Shown: in pieces, positions 1-8,863 of the stretch | Numbering within the stretch: the first letter of the stretch is position 1 | Layout: every line of letters starts with the position of its first letter | Assembly (NCBI RefSeq): GCF_017592825.1 | Contig: NZ_JAGFMD010000002.1 | Span: 124,001 to 188,000 of the forward strand | DNA from: Roseivirga sp. E12 | Lineage (GTDB): Bacteria > Bacteroidota > Bacteroidia > Cytophagales > Cyclobacteriaceae | Direction: 5' to 3' | DNA length: 64,000 bases | Position numbers and translations under genes: made by a program | Notes under the pieces: generated by a model | Told to the model about the DNA's origin: nothing | Database searches by the model: none | The model's input: the letters and a program-made list of their open reading frames with translations, nothing else

Positions 1-914
1 TGTAATTGGCGAGCTCTATCTGAATAGTTAGTAGATATACTACCGCTTACACTCAATGAAGGCAGGAAAGCTCCACGAGCAATTTTTTCGGCTAGATCAT
101 TACTCTTGATACCTAAATCTGCGCTTTTAACCTCGGGCTGATTTTCAACAGCTACTTCATATACATTTGATGGAGTTTCTAAAGACATTGCAACATCATC
201 AACTGCCAATTCAGGTGCAACGATATTCAATGTCTCATCGGCAGGCATCTGCATAGACTGCTTCAAGTTAAGCATAGCTAGATTCAGATTGTTTTCGGCA
301 TTAACTACTTGGACCTCATTAGAAGCATTTTGAGATTCTAGGTCCAATTCGTTAGTCAAAGGAAGCGATCCGGCAGCGACAAGTTTCTTTGTTCTTTCGA
401 GCTGATTCTTTGTAACCTCTAATTGGAATTTTGCATTTTCCAATTGCTCTCTATTGAGCAGTACGTTCAAAAAATTGGTAGCCACAGTCAGGCCGATATC
501 ATTTTTAGCTTTTTGCAAATCGAACTCGCTTGCTTGAAGGTTCAATTCATTCTGCTTAATTGTATTAAGGAGAATTCCTCCTTGATACAAGGTGACGTTT
601 GAACTTGCCGACAATCCACTGGTCAGGATGTCCTGACTTAAGAAAGAGTTGGATACTGGGTCAATTGTTCTACCAAATGACTTACCGACACTTCCGCCTG
701 CACTCAAATTTGGGAGACGGGCAAACTTGGATTGTTTAACCGCAATTTCATTCTGAAGCTGTGTAAGTTGATTATTCCTAATGGTCAAGTTATTTTCCCA
801 AGCATAGCTAACACACTCTTCGAGTGTCCATTCTGTTTTTGAGTCTTGACCGAAGGCCAGATTCCCCATAAAAAGGAGCACCAGGCCGAAATAGAGTTTT
901 TGTCTGAATTTCAT
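1..914 (-). CDS. TolC-family outer membrane efflux protein (partial, N-terminal part)
   Basis: The frame is open from the ATG at 914 to the left edge, so about 304 residues of the N-terminal part are present and the C-terminus is missing. Residues 1-22 form a signal peptide. They are followed by the typical start of an outer-membrane efflux protein (WTLEECVSYAWENNLTIR) and long heptad-like helices rich in Gln, Asn, Leu and Glu, as in the periplasmic coiled coil of TolC. The family forms a trimeric outer-membrane duct for RND or ABC exporters and type I secretion. It starts 9 bp after the serine dehydratase gene and may be cotranscribed with it. The partner pump would be expected beyond the left edge; its substrate cannot be told. 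Confidence 0.9.
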   Translation of the reverse strand, partial: MKFRQKLYFGLVLLFMGNLAFGQDSKTEWTLEECVSYAWENNLTIRNNQLTQLQNEIAVKQSKFARLPNLSAGGSVGKSFGRTIDPVSNSFLSQDILTSGLSASSNVTLYQGGILLNTIKQNELNLQASEFDLQKAKNDIGLTVATNFLNVLLNREQLENAKFQLEVTKNQLERTKKLVAAGSLPLTNELDLESQNASNEVQVVNAENNLNLAMLNLKQSMQMPADETLNIVAPELAVDDVAMSLETPSNVYEVAVENQPEVKSADLGIKSNDLAEKIARGAFLPSLSVSGSISTNYSDRARQL

Positions 915-923
915 GTTTAATTT

Positions 924-1601
924 TTAAAAATCGATGTCTGGAATAAATATGACCTCTCTAATCCAATCCAAATGTTTTAAATAATCTACGGTGACGGTCG
1001 GTGGTTTAGAGTCCATCTCTATCACGTGACACGCCTTATCATTTTTACCCTTCCTGTTGACTGACATAGAAGCAATATTACACTCGTCATTTGCCAGTAC
1101 TGTGGCGATAAATGCTATGGCTCCTTTTCTATCATTCGCCAAAAGTATCATAGTAGTAAGGCCAGCATTGAAGCCAACATTAAAACCATTCACCTCTGTA
1201 ATCTTAATCACGCCTCCACCGCGGCTTTCTCCTACCACCTCAATCTTTCTATCCCCAGCTTGAGCAACAACCCTAACCGTGTTTGGGTGCATAGTTGATG
1301 CATTGCCAACTGATCGAAATTTGAAATTGAAATTCGCAGTTTCAGCCTCATCAAAGGCTGTTTTAATTCTGGCATCATCAGTCAGAAAATCAAGCAATCC
1401 TGCAATAATAGCCCTATCACTTCCGTGCCCTTCGTAGGTTCTGGCGAAAGAATTGTAAAATGTGATGTTTGCTTCTTCAGGTTGCTTACCTAAAATCTTT
1501 CTTGCCACACGACCAATTCTAACAACACCAGCTGTATGCGAACTTGAAGGACCGATCATTACTGGTCCTATCATATCAAAAACACTACTCTGGTCTGCCA
1601 T
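924..1601 (-). CDS. sdaAB: L-serine ammonia-lyase, iron-sulfur-dependent, beta subunit
   Basis: This 225-aa protein matches the beta chain of the two-subunit [4Fe-4S] L-serine dehydratase, which deaminates L-serine to pyruvate and ammonia in the cytoplasm. The substrate-binding signature GPVMIGPSSSHTAG lies at about residues 12-25, and the C-terminal 75 residues (from about 150) look like an ACT domain (TVLANDECNIASMSVNRKG). The alpha chain, which carries the cluster-binding cysteines, is not in this window, so the enzyme must be completed by a gene elsewhere. The tolC-like gene follows after 9 bp. The family assignment is firm; being the first gene of a transcript with tolC is an inference. 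Confidence 0.93.
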   Translation of the reverse strand: MADQSSVFDMIGPVMIGPSSSHTAGVVRIGRVARKILGKQPEEANITFYNSFARTYEGHGSDRAIIAGLLDFLTDDARIKTAFDEAETANFNFKFRSVGNASTMHPNTVRVVAQAGDRKIEVVGESRGGGVIKITEVNGFNVGFNAGLTTMILLANDRKGAIAFIATVLANDECNIASMSVNRKGKNDKACHVIEMDSKPPTVTVDYLKHLDWIREVIFIPDIDF

Positions 1602-1659
1602 TATGAATGCGAAATTAAGTTTTCAATATTAGAGAAATAAGTCGTTGCCAAATTTCTAT

Positions 1660-1667
1660 TATGTTTG
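1660..1667 (+). promoter_or_regulatory. Candidate Bacteroidota -7 box for the aminotransferase class IV gene
   Basis: TATGTTTG is an exact TAnnTTTG. It covers the upstream in-frame ATG at 1661, so a transcript from it could not use that codon. This favours the ATG at 1685. No clear -33 TTG lies at the usual spacing. Confidence 0.45.
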
Positions 1668-1684
1668 AAAGGTTAATACCCTCC

Positions 1685-2509
1685 ATGAAAGCGATATTTA
1701 ACTCTCGAATTATTGAAACTTCCGATTACCTGATCAAAACCAGCAATCGGTCATTTTGTTATGGAGACGGGCTCTTCGAAACAATTGTTACAGGTGCTAA
1801 GAGAATTAACTTAGTTGAAAAACACTTGCTCAGACTTAAAAGAGGATGCAAGGTCCTAGGAATAGATTTTCCACTCTCATTGGAGCTTGATTCTTTTACC
1901 AAAATGGTTAAAGAGCTACAAGACTTGAATGGCATATACGGTGATATCAGAACTAAAGTGGTCCTATGGAGAGACACAGGAGGACTATATACTCCTGAAC
2001 TCTCAAATTCATCTTTTTTTATAGAGATAAAGCCTGTCAAGGCACCAATATTTGAGGATATAGAGAAAACTGGGTTCTCAAAAAAGATACATACCCATTA
2101 CTCTCCGATTTCTTTTGCTAAGACCACTAATGCCCTGATATATGTCTTGGCAGGCTTAGAAAAAAATACTCGGCAGCTAGGTGAAATCATACTGACTGAC
2201 GTTCACGGGCACCTTTCCGAAACACACATTGCCAATCTCTTTTGGATAAAAGGAGATTCAGTTTTTACACCAAGCCTATCCTGCGGATGTATTGAAGGGA
2301 TAATGAGGAATGCCTTGATAGAGCTATTCCTGAAAAGTCATATTAAATTTCAGGAAGTTTCTGAAACCAAAGAGACACTGGTAAATGCCGATTCAGTATT
2401 CTCTACTAACGCTTCTGGAATTAAGTACTTTAAAACAATTGATACCCTTACCTACGGAAGCCCAGAGGAACTTCTAGACCCCATTATTAAACAGCTACAG
2501 CAGCCTTAA
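1685..2509 (+). CDS. Aminotransferase class IV (4-amino-4-deoxychorismate lyase-like)
   Basis: This is a 274-aa PLP enzyme of fold type IV (D-amino acid transaminase, branched-chain aminotransferase and PabC superfamily). Visible features are the N-terminal [12 protein letters not shown] motif and the probable PLP lysine in [12 protein letters not shown] (residue 146 from this start). The FGDGLFET-like motif and the length fit PabC, which releases p-aminobenzoate from aminodeoxychorismate for folate synthesis; a branched-chain or D-amino acid aminotransferase cannot be excluded. I prefer the ATG at 1685 to the one at 1661: [10 protein letters not shown] is where the family normally begins, and a -7 promoter box overlaps 1661. 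The last 23 bp overlap the convergent thyA, which is also a folate-linked gene. Confidence 0.8.
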   Translation: MKAIFNSRIIETSDYLIKTSNRSFCYGDGLFETIVTGAKRINLVEKHLLRLKRGCKVLGIDFPLSLELDSFTKMVKELQDLNGIYGDIRTKVVLWRDTGGLYTPELSNSSFFIEIKPVKAPIFEDIEKTGFSKKIHTHYSPISFAKTTNALIYVLAGLEKNTRQLGEIILTDVHGHLSETHIANLFWIKGDSVFTPSLSCGCIEGIMRNALIELFLKSHIKFQEVSETKETLVNADSVFSTNASGIKYFKTIDTLTYGSPEELLDPIIKQLQQP

Positions 2510-3281
2510 TATGTGGATGAGGGTCGTAACCTACTAATTCGAAATCTTCGAACTTAAAATCAAAGATATCCTTTACATCAGGATTCATCTTCATTGTAGG
2601 CAGCGGTCTGAATTCACGTGTTAACTGAAGTTCGGCTTGCTCAAAATGGTTAGAATAAAGATGAGCATCACCGAAAGTGTGCACAAACTCACCAGGCTCT
2701 AAACCACAAACCTGAGCAACCATCAAAACGAGCAACGAGTATGATGCAATATTAAATGGAACTCCCAAAAATACATCAGCACTTCTTTGATATAATTGAC
2801 AGCTCAGTTTTCCGTTTGCAACATAAAACTGAAAAAACGTATGACAAGGTGGAAGCGCCATATTATCCACATCCGCAACATTCCATGCACTAACAATCAA
2901 TCGCCTACTATTCGGATTATTCTTTATCTGGTCAATTAATCTTGTAATCTGATCAATAGTACCACCATTACCATCAGGCCAGTTGCGCCATTGATAACCA
3001 TAAACTGGCCCCAAGTTACCCTTGTCATCTGCCCATTCATCCCAAATTCTTACACCATTATCCTTTAAATACTTGATGTTAGTATCTCCCTGGAGAAACC
3101 ATAGCAACTCATGTATTATTGATTTTAGATGCAGTTTTTTTGTCGTTATCACGGGAAATCCCTCTGACAAATTGAATCTCATTTGATAACCAAACACACT
3201 TTTCGTACCAGTACCTGTCCTGTCGCCCTTCTCTACACCATTTTCAAGAATATGACTCATTAAGTCGTGATACTGCTTCAT
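2487..3281 (-). CDS. thyA: Thymidylate synthase
   Basis: At 264 aa this has the same length as the Escherichia coli enzyme and nearly the same sequence pattern. It methylates dUMP to dTMP using 5,10-methylene-tetrahydrofolate, giving dihydrofolate, in the cytoplasm. The catalytic cysteine is Cys146 in [13 protein letters not shown], preceded by the phosphate-binding arginines in [11 protein letters not shown] and by DRTGTGT near the N-terminus. The C-terminus PHIKAAVAV is the conserved mobile tail. The gene is divergent from the RND transporter gene with only 29 bp between start codons, and it overlaps the convergent aminotransferase gene by 23 bp. Dihydrofolate reductase, often next to thyA, is not here. 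Confidence 0.98.
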   Translation of the reverse strand: MKQYHDLMSHILENGVEKGDRTGTGTKSVFGYQMRFNLSEGFPVITTKKLHLKSIIHELLWFLQGDTNIKYLKDNGVRIWDEWADDKGNLGPVYGYQWRNWPDGNGGTIDQITRLIDQIKNNPNSRRLIVSAWNVADVDNMALPPCHTFFQFYVANGKLSCQLYQRSADVFLGVPFNIASYSLLVLMVAQVCGLEPGEFVHTFGDAHLYSNHFEQAELQLTREFRPLPTMKMNPDVKDIFDFKFEDFELVGYDPHPHIKAAVAV

Positions 3282-3297
3282 AATGTCTTCGATTTTT

Positions 3298-3305
3298 TAG
3301 ATTTG
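3298..3305 (+). promoter_or_regulatory. Candidate -7 box for the RND/MMPL transporter gene
   Basis: TAGATTTG, an exact TAnnTTTG, ends five bases before the ATG at 3311. If used, transcription would start at or very near the start codon. It lies in the 29-bp gap shared with the divergent thyA. Confidence 0.4.
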
Positions 3306-3310
3306 AATCA

Positions 3311-5635
3311 ATGAACAAATTAAATCAAAATGTCACGAATGGGAAGCGTTCATCCCAAGTTTTTCGTACATCAAAATGGATCGAAAACTTTGCAACACTA
3401 ACCAAGCGAAGGTCTCTAACCCGATTGTTCATTTTAACACTGGTCACTGCTTTTCTTGGACTTCAAATACCCAAGCTTCAATTTGACTATGACTTCGATA
3501 GCTTCTTTCCTAAAGGTGATGAGGATCTATCCTACTATCAATCTTTAAGTGAGGAATTTGGAGAGTTCAATGACTTTCTCTTCGTTGTACTAACGACTGA
3601 TGACCCTACAAAATCTATCTTTTTAAAAACAGTAGATCAAACGATTAGATCACTTGAGACTTGGTCAGAAGTCATTGATATCCAAAGCGCATTTGATCAA
3701 CAGAAAGTCCAAATAACACCGCTGGGCATCAATACTATCAAATTAATCGACCCTCGTAAAGACATTGATCAACAGTCTATAGTCAGGAATGGTTTAGATG
3801 GGAAGTTTTTCGGAAGGGACGACCATTCTATGATGTTCGTTTTGAGGCATGAGGCATTTGACAACAATAAACAGTCTGACGCCTTTTTGATCGCACTCAG
3901 GAAATATCTGACTTCAATGCATCAAGGTGATTACTTGGTATCTGGAAAAATTCAAATGCAACATGATTTTACTAAGAAGTTAGAGGGAGAGCTATTGCAG
4001 TTGCTTCTTCTTGGGCTGGTATTCGTCACCCTTGTATTACTCTTATTATTCAAGTCTTTGAAGGGGGTAGTGATCCCACTGCTCACAATAATGATTAGTG
4101 TAATCTGGACAATGGGTTTTATTTCTCTGACAGGAAAGTCAATAGATGTCTTGACCGTCATTATTCCACCTATTCTTCTAATCGTAGCTCTATCAGATGT
4201 CATTCATTTTGTACACAAGTACGATCAATATATACGCTCCAAAATCTCAAAAGCCCGATCTCTTAAATCCACTATCGTCTTTATAGGTAAAGCCACATGC
4301 CTTACTTCTATCACTACCGCTATTGGCTTTATAAGCCTATATGTGATTCCTATCCGCCCCATCCAAGACTTTGGACTATATACGGCCGTAGGAGTAATGT
4401 TTGCGTTCTTCGTCACCTTCTTGTTGCTACCCGCCATACTTTATTTTTTTCCTCAGCCGGTAGAAACGAGAGTTAAGGTTAAAACTTCTTGGAAAAGGAT
4501 TTTGGACCTATGGTTTTTGTTCATATTGAGAAATCGTCAAAAAGTAATTTGGTCGATAACAATCTTGAGTATTCTACTAATCTTCGGAATTAGGGAATTA
4601 GAACTCAACACATCCATTATCGTTGGTTTTCAAAAAGATGAACCAGAGTTGAAAGAAGTCAAATACTTTGACAAGAATTATGACGGGTTTAAGCCATTTG
4701 AAATTGGCATTCAGTTAAATGGAGCCCATGACTTGTTCGACCTGCGAGTTTTGGAAACACTTGAGTCTATCGAACAATATGCTAGTCAGATGTATGGTGT
4801 AGATCAGATTGAGTCACCTTTAACCCTCATTAAGTCCTTAAATTCAGGACTTTATGGTGCAGCACAAAGTCACTATATATTACCTAGTTCAAAGGACTTA
4901 TCTAAAGTCAAACGCTTGTATAATTCTCCTAAACTAAAGTCACTAAAATCTGTTTTTGAAAGTGATAAGAAAGGCTTCTTAAGAATAGTTGGAAGATCAA
5001 CAGATATAGGAAGTGCACAAGCAAGAATTCTAAACAAATCACTCCAAGATTTCTTGACAGAGATTGTCGATTCAGAGGTCTTAACAGCTCGACTCACGGG
5101 TACTTCTTACCTAATTGACAAAACGGACACATACATTTCGCAATCTCTTATAAAAGGCTTAAGTCTGGCTGTAGCCAGTGTATCAGTCTTCCTTTTGATA
5201 TTCTTTAGAAGCTGGAGAATAGTCCTTTACTCTTTGATACCAAATTTGCTACCCATCCTAATACTCTTTGGATTGATGGGTTACTTTCAAATTGAGCTCA
5301 ACATATCAACGGCAATCATATTTACTGTTGCCTTTGGAGTGGCAGTTGATGACAGTATTCATTTGTTAGCCCGTTATTACCTGGAGAGAGAGAGGTTTAG
5401 TACAGTCACCTGGGCCCTTAAAAACAGCATAGCCAGCACTGGAAAGAGTATACTAATTACAAGCATAATCTTATGTGCTGGCTTTGCCTTATTTCTTTCG
5501 TCAGGACTATCTTCTCCCTATTATCTGGGCTTTTTTATTGTAATCACTGCGATAATTGCACTAGTACTCGATTTGACCCTACTACCCATTATTATAATGG
5601 GCATCGAAAAGCGAATTAGAGTTCGTCAAGGTTAG
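3311..5635 (+). CDS. RND superfamily transporter, MMPL type
   Basis: This 774-aa protein shows the two-fold repeat of RND transporters. One membrane segment near residues 35-52 is followed by a large extracytoplasmic domain and five clustered helices (about 225-380). The pattern then repeats, with a helix near 405-425, a second external domain and five helices from about 620 to 765. The second half carries GVAVDDSIHLLARYY, the charged helix-4 motif of MMPL/HpnN-like proteins; the first half has a parallel LSDVIHFVHKYDQY. Members move lipids, hopanoids or other hydrophobic compounds across the inner membrane with proton motive force. The substrate here is unknown. The last 20 bp overlap the convergent DUF5723 gene. 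Confidence 0.88.
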   Translation: MNKLNQNVTNGKRSSQVFRTSKWIENFATLTKRRSLTRLFILTLVTAFLGLQIPKLQFDYDFDSFFPKGDEDLSYYQSLSEEFGEFNDFLFVVLTTDDPTKSIFLKTVDQTIRSLETWSEVIDIQSAFDQQKVQITPLGINTIKLIDPRKDIDQQSIVRNGLDGKFFGRDDHSMMFVLRHEAFDNNKQSDAFLIALRKYLTSMHQGDYLVSGKIQMQHDFTKKLEGELLQLLLLGLVFVTLVLLLLFKSLKGVVIPLLTIMISVIWTMGFISLTGKSIDVLTVIIPPILLIVALSDVIHFVHKYDQYIRSKISKARSLKSTIVFIGKATCLTSITTAIGFISLYVIPIRPIQDFGLYTAVGVMFAFFVTFLLLPAILYFFPQPVETRVKVKTSWKRILDLWFLFILRNRQKVIWSITILSILLIFGIRELELNTSIIVGFQKDEPELKEVKYFDKNYDGFKPFEIGIQLNGAHDLFDLRVLETLESIEQYASQMYGVDQIESPLTLIKSLNSGLYGAAQSHYILPSSKDLSKVKRLYNSPKLKSLKSVFESDKKGFLRIVGRSTDIGSAQARILNKSLQDFLTEIVDSEVLTARLTGTSYLIDKTDTYISQSLIKGLSLAVASVSVFLLIFFRSWRIVLYSLIPNLLPILILFGLMGYFQIELNISTAIIFTVAFGVAVDDSIHLLARYYLERERFSTVTWALKNSIASTGKSILITSIILCAGFALFLSSGLSSPYYLGFFIVITAIIALVLDLTLLPIIIMGIEKRIRVRQG

Positions 5636-6983
5636 CTACCTCAGACTTCTTTCTCCACTTTTTATATCCGAACATTAGGTTCAAACCAAACCTGAAATCA
5701 GCCTTAGAATATTGTTCTGGCTTATTCAGAACCAGCACATTATCTAGGGCCATGTAGAGTTGAAGAGGACCAATATTCGTACCTAGATTGGCACCGATAT
5801 TAGTCTCGTTATTCGATCTTCTATGAGTTCCTAAAACACCTATCACAAACTTGTCGAACCTGTGATTAAAAGCCAAGGCATAGTTGGCAGGCAAGTTATT
5901 AAGTGCACTAGATTGAAAATAGGTTAACGAAAACCTGTCTCTTTCTGTCAAATACGCTGAGGCAGTTAAATAAACTCTAGTTGGCAGGCTAGTTGAAAAA
6001 GCCGATCTGGTTTCATTAGAGCGAAACTTATTTTCAAGGCTATCCTTGAAAACTTCACCCGAATCTTGAAGCCCCTCAAGATCAAGACCAGAGAAAGTTG
6101 CAACCGTATCTGCTGTGTTATAATTCCTGACTTGCTCCTTCCAATCAATTGAACCAATATCATTGACAGAAGCCTCAACTTCCAGCCATTTTAAAGGCTT
6201 AAATTTGGCACCAAAGTCGAATGCCACCGTCTTATTCTCATTATTGAGTGCATAGGTAGTGAGCGCATCATCAGCATAGTCATCGGAATTGAAAAGGAGA
6301 TCCAAACCAGCGGTATTAGCAGTACCATTTTGGATTGCAATTTGCCAAGAAAAATCATCTGCCGCAGTGGTCAAAGTCCCACTTGCTCCATCAGCCAAGG
6401 AGGCATGAAAAATACCAGTTACAAGTTTAGCTCTTGCTCCAACAGTCAATCGTTCTCCTAGGAACTTCCTGGCGTATCCAATACCAATTTCTTGGTATGC
6501 TTCTGCCCTAATCTGTGTGTCCGAGAAATCAATAGTCTCACCAATGGAATTTGCGTTACCGTTGGCGAGAAAATCTGTTAATCCTTGTCCATAAGCGAAG
6601 TCAAACGTTGCTCTGGCATTTGCGAAAAGCGAGAAGGCTCCATGCTTCGTTTTTATTCCCAGATGAAACAAGTTAACTGTCACATCAAGATTTAGAAAGT
6701 TCTCTTCCTGAGCGGCTTCATGTAAAAGGTCAAAATCAACAGTCAAATCCGTCTGGCCAGCAGGCCTTGAGAGCAACTGTTGTAACTCTAAATCCCCTTG
6801 TAGCATAACACCAAAATTCATTGCTGGCATACTTATGGTCAATGAGTTGTCAGGAATAAAAGCAGGTTGAATTCCTGATGTCTGAGGTACGATGTCTCTC
6901 AACTGGTAGAAAGACAAATAGCCTTGGGCATTAGCACTTGTAAAACCCAAAACTAATAGCGCGATAGTTAACAGTTTCTTCAT
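5616..6983 (-). CDS. DUF5723 family predicted outer-membrane beta-barrel protein
   Basis: The 455-aa product starts with a signal peptide (about residues 1-19, ending SANAQ) and then shows amphipathic strands with aromatic ends, as in an outer-membrane barrel. The start (GYLSFYQLRDIVPQTSGIQP) and the motif GIGYARKFLGERLTVGARAK fit the DUF5723 family of Bacteroidota, whose function is not established. It begins 1 bp after the stop of the 539-aa lipoprotein gene, so the two are almost certainly one transcript and probably one envelope complex. The 3' end overlaps the convergent RND gene by 20 bp. The family call is from memory of the pattern; the barrel call is sound. Confidence 0.75.
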   Translation of the reverse strand: MKKLLTIALLVLGFTSANAQGYLSFYQLRDIVPQTSGIQPAFIPDNSLTISMPAMNFGVMLQGDLELQQLLSRPAGQTDLTVDFDLLHEAAQEENFLNLDVTVNLFHLGIKTKHGAFSLFANARATFDFAYGQGLTDFLANGNANSIGETIDFSDTQIRAEAYQEIGIGYARKFLGERLTVGARAKLVTGIFHASLADGASGTLTTAADDFSWQIAIQNGTANTAGLDLLFNSDDYADDALTTYALNNENKTVAFDFGAKFKPLKWLEVEASVNDIGSIDWKEQVRNYNTADTVATFSGLDLEGLQDSGEVFKDSLENKFRSNETRSAFSTSLPTRVYLTASAYLTERDRFSLTYFQSSALNNLPANYALAFNHRFDKFVIGVLGTHRRSNNETNIGANLGTNIGPLQLYMALDNVLVLNKPEQYSKADFRFGLNLMFGYKKWRKKSEVANLDEL

Positions 6984-6984
6984 C

Positions 6985-8604
6985 TTAGTTACCGTTTGAG
7001 TTTACTTCTACATCTGCTTGAACTGCTAGTTTGAAACGCAATTCATAATCATTGAAAAACTTTACGGCTGTTGCATTCTGTGCATCCGTAGTAGTCAGGG
7101 TGGCGACTACATTAATACTTGCAGCATTCTCGATGATTCTAATACCTTCTTCAGGAATAAGAATATCAACCGTTGACATGGCAACCTCATTGGTTCGACC
7201 GTCCACACCGACAGCAGCAGCTGTAAATGCCGGTCGTTCATCCACGGTGTAGATAACAGCGCCTGATCCATCTCTAAATTGCAATTCGACAAGTCCGCCT
7301 AGTGGCAACTCATTCTCTGCAATTACCCTAAACAACAATCTCTTCGCTTCCGCTAGGTCATCCCCATTGCTAAAGTCTACTACCTCTTCTGCGATCAGCC
7401 CGTTAATGTTTAATTCTAGAGGAATTTCAATCTCAACCGATACATCTAGCAAGTTCGAATCATCAATGAAATTATACGAGGCTGGTGCTGTAGCAGGGTT
7501 TGATTCAGCACCTACATCAACCAAAAAACGAGTCGGTTTTGAGGAAAGTAAGGCATCAATATTCGAATTATTCGCAGTGACCTCTATTTCTGTTCTCACA
7601 ACTTGTCCCTGTTGACTGACACTCGGAGCATTGACTACCTGAAGATTGTCAACAACGGTACCTTGCAACGGAATATTTGTACCTGTCCCACTCACAGCCG
7701 TTATCTGTTGAAAATCGATACCTAAAGGAAAACCGAAACTGTTATCGAAGATGAACCTTACTGTCGGATCAGCAAATGTGATATCTCCCGAATCAAATGT
7801 GCTAAAGAAATCGAGGCTAATGTCCTGTTGCCCTACAGTCAGCGATTGGTTACCAACATTTCCATATACGGTTTGAAATGAAGTATTATTGATACCTATG
7901 GTAAATGACACTTGTTGATCAGCCGTAATGCTGTTGGTTGGTCCAACAGTGATATTATATGCTATTCTGACTAAGAATTTACTAGATGCCGGATTACCCT
8001 GATCATCTAAATGAAATAGTCCCTTACCATTAACCAGAGACTCTGATTGTACAAAATTGGCCCCACCTGAAGGTAGACTACCCGTGATCACGATCGGTCC
8101 AGTAGCATTTTCAAGCGATATAAATGTCGCTGTGAAGTCCACATCGGCACCGATGTTGGAACTCGCATTGAAATCAAAACTTCCCGCGTTAAAAATTATG
8201 CTGTCATAATCTTCATCAGCAGTTTGAGTTAAATCAAACTCATAAAGCTCTGAGATGGAGATCGTTGTTTCCACTGGAGGGTTTGAAAGGTCAGTTCCCG
8301 AAACTAGACTAGATCCAAAACTTTGATCCAATACAGTTAGGAAGCCTGAAGCACTCTGGGACTGTAAGGTCTCAGTGTAAGTTAGAGTAACAACATCTTC
8401 ACCGTTCGGTGCTATTACAGCTCCTCCATCGTTCAACTCTTCAAAGAGTTCAGCAACAGTGTAAGTAATAGTTCCAACCGGAATTGCGAGAGATGGATCG
8501 AAAACTATGTCTCCGAATTCGGTGCTTTCAAAGTACTTTAAGTCACATGAAGGCACCGCTGCTATAGTCAAACAGACTAAGCACGCGAGTAAAAATCGTT
8601 TCAT
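6985..8604 (-). CDS. Large secreted lipoprotein of unknown function
   Basis: This 539-aa protein has a lipoprotein signal peptide with lipobox AVPSC (Cys20), so it is predicted to be lipid-anchored. The rest is rich in Ser, Thr, Val, Asn and Asp in beta-strand patterns, suggesting tandem beta-sandwich domains (for example around 30-180, 190-330 and 340-530). I see no catalytic motif. It lies 38 bp downstream of the pspC-like gene and 1 bp before the DUF5723 gene. Close coupling to a predicted barrel suggests a surface or periplasmic partner of that protein. No function can be named. Confidence 0.7.
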   Translation of the reverse strand: MKRFLLACLVCLTIAAVPSCDLKYFESTEFGDIVFDPSLAIPVGTITYTVAELFEELNDGGAVIAPNGEDVVTLTYTETLQSQSASGFLTVLDQSFGSSLVSGTDLSNPPVETTISISELYEFDLTQTADEDYDSIIFNAGSFDFNASSNIGADVDFTATFISLENATGPIVITGSLPSGGANFVQSESLVNGKGLFHLDDQGNPASSKFLVRIAYNITVGPTNSITADQQVSFTIGINNTSFQTVYGNVGNQSLTVGQQDISLDFFSTFDSGDITFADPTVRFIFDNSFGFPLGIDFQQITAVSGTGTNIPLQGTVVDNLQVVNAPSVSQQGQVVRTEIEVTANNSNIDALLSSKPTRFLVDVGAESNPATAPASYNFIDDSNLLDVSVEIEIPLELNINGLIAEEVVDFSNGDDLAEAKRLLFRVIAENELPLGGLVELQFRDGSGAVIYTVDERPAFTAAAVGVDGRTNEVAMSTVDILIPEEGIRIIENAASINVVATLTTTDAQNATAVKFFNDYELRFKLAVQADVEVNSNGN

Positions 8605-8641
8605 TTGGTTTAGTTCTAATTGCAGATTTGTAAGGTGTCCA

Positions 8642-8839
8642 TTACTCTGCCGGCATAATAACCCAAAGGATTACGTAAACAATAAATCCAGGAAAGCCGG
8701 CACTAAAAATTGAAATTAACACATAAATGAGCCTTACCAAGGTAACATCCCAGCCAAGCCACTCTGCCAAGCCACCACACACACCTGCCACCACTTTATC
8801 CGCACCTGATCTAGTAAGTTTACTGTTATTCCCAGCCAT
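8642..8839 (-). CDS. PspC domain-containing small membrane protein
   Basis: This is a 65-aa product made almost only of a PspC domain. KLTRSGADKVVAGVCGGLAEWLGWD is split here as the basic KLTRS start, the glycine-rich AGVCGGLAEW core, and TLVRLIYVL leading into one transmembrane helix that ends in ILWVIMPAE. PspC-domain proteins act at the cytoplasmic membrane in envelope-stress responses; a stand-alone short form is common in Bacteroidota. I take the ATG at 8839 because homologues begin just before the KLTRS motif; the ATG at 8854 would add five residues. It lies 24 bp after the endonuclease-like gene and before the lipoprotein/DUF5723 pair. Confidence 0.9.
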   Translation of the reverse strand: MAGNNSKLTRSGADKVVAGVCGGLAEWLGWDVTLVRLIYVLISIFSAGFPGFIVYVILWVIMPAE

Positions 8840-8863
8840 AAAAAACCCATTCAAAGCACCAAG

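Noticed and set aside
1661-1684. Upstream ATG of the aminotransferase gene
   Set aside because: It lies inside an exact -7 box and the added residues are outside the family's normal start.
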